Positions 7,401 to 8,964 of a stretch of 8,964 bases of DNA are shown piece by piece; the stretch's first letter is position 1, and every line of letters starts with the position of its first letter. This DNA comes from JBDGRJ01 sp042218115 (GTDB lineage Bacteria; Patescibacteriota; Patescibacteriia; Magasanikbacterales; UBA922), in the NCBI GenBank assembly GCA_042218115.1, contig JBDGRJ010000041.1, positions 1 to 8,964 of the forward strand, written 5' to 3'. A program made the translations under genes and the position numbers. The notes below the pieces were generated by a model. It was not told the DNA's origin. It searched no databases and saw nothing but the letters and a program-made list of their open reading frames with translations.

Positions 7401-8964
7401 ATCATATTTATTAGATGTTCTTTTTACTTGAGTAGAAGTAGAATTATCAACCAGCTTGACTAATTCCCCTTTTTGTAAGTTTTGTATACTCCTATACATC
7501 TCAGCTATGTCAGCACCACTGTCAAGTGATGTTTCAGCTGCAATCTCACCTGAATTTACTGTAGTACCGCAAGCATCATCAGAAGTAACACAAACAGACC
7601 CGTCTACATGAAAAGTCTCTTCTGGGCTGACAGTACCAATACCCACATCAGAACCATTAACAAGCATAGCAGTGCTACCACTTGTTTGGAAGGTTAGAAT
7701 ATCATCAGGATCATTAAGAGCGCCAGTAATGTCTAGACCCCCATCTATTGTCGCGCCACCTTCAACTGATAAAGTATCCCGGGGAGTATTACTAGCAATA
7801 CCTACGTTACCGCTATCATCAATAACAAATCTATTTGTAAGATCATCATTATCGAAAATTGTAAAACTTTTATCCGGGACATTAGGGTGGGGAGTAGTAG
7901 AATTATCAGCCCCTATAGTGAAGCTTCCGCCACCTTTGCTTGGAGTATTATCCAATCTAATTCCTGCAAAACTATCATCTCCAGGGGTAACGTAAATATC
8001 ATCTTCTGCTTTTGTGGTGGTAGTATTGACAGCAATATTTTCTTGTGAATCTACAAACAAGGAATCATTAAAATTAGAATTGCCTGTTACCTTCATAGCC
8101 CCAGAAACAGAAAAATCACTTACAGGTGAAGAAGTATTAATACCCACTCTATTATTACCCACCTTGGTAAATAATGTACTACTATTCTGGATATTTCCAT
8201 TGACTTCTAGGATACTGTCAGGGGAAGTTGTATTTATACCAATATTACCAGATGGATCAATTATAAACTTAGTAGTGGTCGCAGGATTTGCATCATTATC
8301 TCCTATAATGAAACTACCACCACCTACTGGACTTTGATTATTAGTTGCACCCAAGGTGAAATTACCCCCGCCTGTACCAGTATTTTGCAGTCTTATTCCA
8401 GCAGTATTTGCTTTATTTTCTACAATATGGAATGTGTCTTTAGGTGAGCTAGTATTGATGCCTACCATATTTTTTCCAGAGTTAGCTACCAAAGTACTAG
8501 CAAAAGTGCTTGTTCCTGTAATTTTAGAAGTGCCTGAAACAGATAAGTCTTTTGCTGGCGTAGTAGTATTTATACCAACTCTTTGATTAGTATCTACTGT
8601 CAATGTGTCTTTCTGATTCGGACTAATTCTAACTGGATAATTAAGTTCAGTTCTAAGCTCAAAAGGAGCATCATTACCATATGTAATATGATTCAAGGTC
8701 TTAAATTTAGAACCAGTCACTACTAAATCGTTAGTGCCATTATCTTTAACCATAAGTTTATCTCTTACTGTAGTAGTCCCAAAATCAGCAGTCTCAGTAA
8801 ACTTACCGTCACCGTAAATTGTAGTAGTACCCGAGCCAGAAACATCTAAATACTCATTACCATTTTCTTTAATTGATAAAACATTACTAGAATTATTTAG
8901 ATCATTCTCAGTATCGAACACAAAGGCGCCAGAATCAGAAGAGCTGACTGAGCTGCTAAATAGA
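4461..8964 (-). CDS. Giant mosaic surface/fibre-like protein, 5' end outside window
   Basis: At least 1500 residues, with the frame open to the window edge. A GTG at 8921-8919 could be taken as a start, but the reading frame continues upstream (LFSSSVSSSDSGAF) and the joined GAFVFDTEND is a continuous repeat-type segment, so the true start and any signal peptide lie beyond 8964. Numbering from that GTG codon: tail-fibre-like beta repeats with GI(N/G)TTSP motifs (1-460); D(I/L)AE domain 1 (465-593); a second repeat stretch (603-745); D(I/L)AE domain 2 (749-885); a linker with a short helix-like part (about 891-994); an SN.xF domain (995-1068); three Cys repeats (1081-1158); two DUF5011/Ig-like domains (1170-1253, 1261-1337); a Ser/Thr/Lys/Gln/Asp-rich tail (1340-1486). 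No catalytic motif, LPXTG or C-terminal membrane helix is seen. Most likely an exported adhesin or fibre on the cell surface; a prophage tail protein is less likely because the neighbours are housekeeping genes and the C-terminal modules are of cell-surface type. Specific role unknown. Confidence 0.9.
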   Translation of the reverse strand, partial: LFSSSVSSSDSGAFVFDTENDLNNSSNVLSIKENGNEYLDVSGSGTTTIYGDGKFTETADFGTTTVRDKLMVKDNGTNDLVVTGSKFKTLNHITYGNDAPFELRTELNYPVRISPNQKDTLTVDTNQRVGINTTTPAKDLSVSGTSKITGTSTFASTLVANSGKNMVGINTSSPKDTFHIVENKANTAGIRLQNTGTGGGNFTLGATNNQSPVGGGSFIIGDNDANPATTTKFIIDPSGNIGINTTSPDSILEVNGNIQNSSTLFTKVGNNRVGINTSSPVSDFSVSGAMKVTGNSNFNDSLFVDSQENIAVNTTTTKAEDDIYVTPGDDSFAGIRLDNTPSKGGGSFTIGADNSTTPHPNVPDKSFTIFDNDDLTNRFVIDDSGNVGIASNTPRDTLSVEGGATIDGGLDITGALNDPDDILTFQTSGSTAMLVNGSDVGIGTVSPEETFHVDGSVCVTSDDACGTTVNSGEIAAETSLDSGADIAEMYRSIQNLQKGELVKLVDNSTSTQVKRTSNKYDDNLAGVVSTDPGTILSAGMGGYPIALSGRVPTKVNDSGGDIHVGDPITASAADGVGMKADKSAQVVGFALESFTGTGTSTISVYVSPEYRYNENELKVADNGNIGLGTTSPESKLDVEGTAQAELFKSSSSSAMSDLAGGLTVGPKGFVLEGGFTMSSANPSVSSTNKLNFDSTTLFENSVTSSDDYAYIFNTTNQLGISSSTYLMSIRNNDQPQLSVATNGDVHAGGTLFADGLNTNENDPGDLAEEVSIKSGQDVEPGEVLVVDPKQVDTYKRSEKPYSPAIAGVVSTDPSITIGGTQSDNSAVMAMVGRVPTKVTTENGEINRGDLLVSASKPGYAMKYDPSKEIDRNTISSVGIALESFDKSGSSTGKIMTLVKPGWISNYNQSINEVKKNITRVAQAKGINVDGKPSDLTVESSDSGDIEYKQHGNLDLAGSNIVNVSGIRGANNKWSIDTNGRFVTNVDTSEGEKSLYTIQSDDEAYYTFFGTDRLKGGQKEVDFKEFRQDIIDEDYPIQVNVTLKSPANGIYVSESSEKGFTVKETGDGESNAKFDWTVIAQRETSGSDKSVQPHGGCTNPRAKNYDPTATSNDGSCKIVGCVDVKAENYDSTATIGGRIDCVYKEKKVVKGCTAKRADNYNPKANLNDGSCNFAGQSNQKQKDNEPPQLELLGAQEVKLEVGDDYNDPGVELSDNRDNSPKLTKKVDGKEVDSLNIDTTEPGEFKVAYHAEDDAGNENEITRKIIVEEAKEDNGKDPQITLKGNEKITLTTDQKYVEPGAEASDKEDGDITDQIKKLGSVNDNVAGEYSIVYKVTDSDGNNASASRVVTIESVTNTDKKSDSGSGDKSKQQQDTTTSSTKSETTNSSSSTEEKTSTTSQKTSQDSTETTTTQKSSTTTNKQTDQTQKDSETEQQTSDQGSDEAQDPTSTSDKSSEKGSDKQESSSNKDQQTTKSDGTSSSTEKESSSSTSTTTKTTTSTTN
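4464..4904 (-). other. Ser/Thr-rich hydrophilic C-terminal tail
   Basis: Residues 1340-1486 consist almost only of Ser, Thr, Lys, Gln, Asp, Glu, Asn and Gly, with almost no hydrophobic residues and no regular repeat unit. It ends in Thr/Ser runs (TTTKTTTSTTN). It should be disordered and could be O-glycosylated or act as a wall-spanning or repulsive brush. There is no LPXTG, hydrophobic helix or positive tail for sortase anchoring. The coding strand is consequently rich in A and C here, giving the plus strand its G/T-rich look. Confidence 0.85.
4911..5141 (-). other. DUF5011/HYR-like Ig domain 2
   Basis: Residues 1261-1337. It starts DPQITLKG, continues VEPGAEASDKEDGDITDQI, and ends GEYSIVYKVTDSDGNNASASRVVTI. 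This copy is closer to the usual DUF5011 form (DKEDGDIT) than domain 1. The two are joined by a short Glu/Lys/Asp linker. Confidence 0.8.
5163..5414 (-). other. DUF5011/HYR-like Ig domain 1
   Basis: Residues 1170-1253. It starts EPPQLELLG, has VGDDYNDPGVELSDN, and ends with GEFKVAYHAEDDAGNENEITRKIIVEE. The 'DPG...D......G.(Y/F).V.Y...D.(A/S)GN' pattern is typical of bacterial surface Ig-like domains of the DUF5011 group. Probable spacer between the fibre and the hydrophilic tail. Confidence 0.75.
5448..5681 (-). repeat. Three GCx-NY-DGSC cysteine repeats
   Basis: Three units of about 23-24 residues at 5681-5613, 5609-5538 and 5516-5448. Units 1 and 3 follow GCT..(R)A.NY(D/N)P.A..NDGSC, a short repeat common in secreted Bacteroidota and CPR proteins, where Asp/Asn-rich turns may bind calcium and the two Cys can pair. 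The middle unit keeps GC and A.NYD but has GGRIDC in place of NDGSC and lacks the Pro. Exported, oxidising location is implied. Confidence 0.75.
5718..5939 (-). other. SN.xF-type beta domain of the giant protein
   Basis: Residues 995-1068 show KEVDFKEFRQDII, YPIQVNVTL, ANGIYVSE, GFTVKET, then SNAKFDWTVIAQR. The pattern (parallel strands, 'GF.V.E', 'SN..F.W.(V/I)(I/V)A.R') is one I recall from C-terminal regions of large secreted proteins of CPR bacteria and Bacteroidota that also carry tail-fibre-like repeats. It probably caps the fibre part. No function is established from the sequence. Confidence 0.5.
6267..6677 (-). other. D(I/L)AE domain 2 (peptidase-G2/IMC-like) of the giant protein
   Basis: Residues 749-885 repeat the motif order of domain 1: PGDLAEEV, PGEVLVVD, IAGVVSTDPS, MAMVGRVPTKV, RGDLLVSAS, SVGIALESF and a closing (I/V)..VKP. 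GVVSTDP and GRVPTKV are shared exactly with domain 1, the rest only loosely. About 155 residues of repeat-type sequence separate the two copies. Confidence 0.6.
7143..7529 (-). other. D(I/L)AE domain 1 (peptidase-G2/IMC-like) of the giant protein
   Basis: Residues 465-593 carry GADIAEMY, then KGELVKL, LAGVVSTDPG, PIALSGRVPTKV, VGDPITAS and QVVGFALESF, and end with a strand pair into YVSP. A Cys pair (444 and 451, in VCVTSDDAC) precedes it, as in many CPR proteins of this type. The motif order resembles the peptidase G2 / intramolecular chaperone autoprocessing region of phage appendage proteins, where it helps trimer assembly. That assignment is from memory of the family and needs a profile search. 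Self-cleavage is not shown. Confidence 0.6.
7782..7964 (-). repeat. Internal protein duplication, copy B
   Basis: Residues 320-380: GIRLDNT, GGGSFTIGADN, a DNDDL turn, RFVIDDSGNVGIA and the closing NTP. It parallels copy A block by block (GIRL.NT, GGG.F.(L/I)GA, DND, (K/R)F(I/V)ID.SGN(I/V)GI). The echo half is replaced here by a Pro-rich stretch, so the copies have diverged well beyond a recent duplication. Confidence 0.6.
8220..8399 (-). repeat. Internal protein duplication, copy A
   Basis: Residues 175-234: GIRLQNT, a Gly-rich GGGNFTLGA strand, then a GDNDAN turn, KFIIDPSGNIGIN and the TTSP motif. The order matches copy B at 7964-7782. Copy A also contains a smaller internal echo, GGGNFTLG followed by GGGSFIIG. 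Confidence 0.65.

Larger units (their letters stand above)
7623..8579 (-). repeat. GI(N/G)TTSP tail-fibre-like repeat array within the giant protein
   Basis: Eight-residue motifs of the form (V/I)GI(N/G)T(T/S)(S/T)P recur at residues 115-122, 153-160, 227-234, 259-266, 373-380 and 426-433, with a degenerate copy (IAVNTTTT) at 296-303. A further good copy (IGLGTTSP) lies at 611-618 and a degenerate one near 704, outside this span. Each is preceded by a short strand such as VDTNQR, IDPSGN, VGNNR or IDDSGN and followed by a strand like DLSVSG, DTFHIV, SILEVNG or DTLSVEG. Spacing varies from about 32 to 77 residues. Such repeats are known from phage fibres and from large surface proteins of CPR bacteria and Bacteroidota, and are expected to form elongated beta-rich, probably trimeric stalks; the fold here is inferred. 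Confidence 0.8.

Noticed and set aside
7672..8586. Several plus-strand open frames of 76-107 codons, rich in Pro, Leu and Ser
   Set aside because: They are the antisense reading of the GINTTSP repeats, which explains their similarity to one another.
7600..8600. CRISPR array or DNA-level tandem repeat
   Set aside because: The recurring segments vary in sequence and spacing and are explained by recurring protein motifs in one frame.
8919..8921. GTG as the start codon of the large gene
   Set aside because: The frame stays open to the window edge and the upstream residues join into a typical repeat segment, so the gene is truncated by the window instead.
4461..8964. Diversity-generating retroelement target
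   Set aside because: Surface proteins are common targets, but no template/variable repeat pair and no reverse transcriptase are visible in the window.

Overview
The window reads as a piece of a Candidate Phyla Radiation (Patescibacteria) genome. This rests on protein style rather than a marker gene. The very large surface protein combines tail-fibre-like GI(N/G)TTSP repeats, 'D(I/L)AE' domains, an 'SN.xF' domain, DUF5011-type Ig-like domains and a Ser/Thr-rich tail, a mix I associate mainly with CPR genomes. The standard code fits: all five visible stops are TAA or TAG, and none of the long glycine-containing reading frames has an in-frame TGA, which argues against the UGA=Gly code of Gracilibacteria/Absconditabacteria. 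The two enzymes counted are strongly acidic (GlyRS 92 D+E against 48 K+R; TPI 43 against 19), which hints at a saline habitat.

All genes lie on the minus strand, so transcription runs from high to low coordinates. (1) 8964-4461: the 3' part of a giant surface or fibre protein whose 5' end lies beyond the window; at least 1500 residues are visible. (2) 4460-4379: an 82-base gap with a good sigma70-type promoter (perfect TTGACA) and two short AT-rich palindromes. (3) 4378-66: a compact cluster of glycyl-tRNA synthetase, an M16 zinc peptidase, triosephosphate isomerase and a membrane-anchored TPR protein, with a 1-base overlap and gaps of 32 and 1 bases. (4) 55-1: a tRNA-Thr(UGU) starting 10 bases after the TPR gene stop, its 3' end cut off by the window edge.

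The lower cluster looks like one housekeeping operon mixing translation, glycolysis, proteolysis and a TPR scaffold, possibly ending in the tRNA. No Shine-Dalgarno sequence precedes any of its four start codons. The large gene is separate: a mosaic exported protein probably displayed on the cell surface, where CPR cells would contact a host or neighbours. I see no mobile element, CRISPR array, reverse transcriptase or toxin-antitoxin pair. The most unusual material is the internal structure of the giant protein: two G2-like domains, a 60-residue internal duplication, a degenerate middle Cys repeat, a base-composition break and a sorting-signal-free hydrophilic tail.
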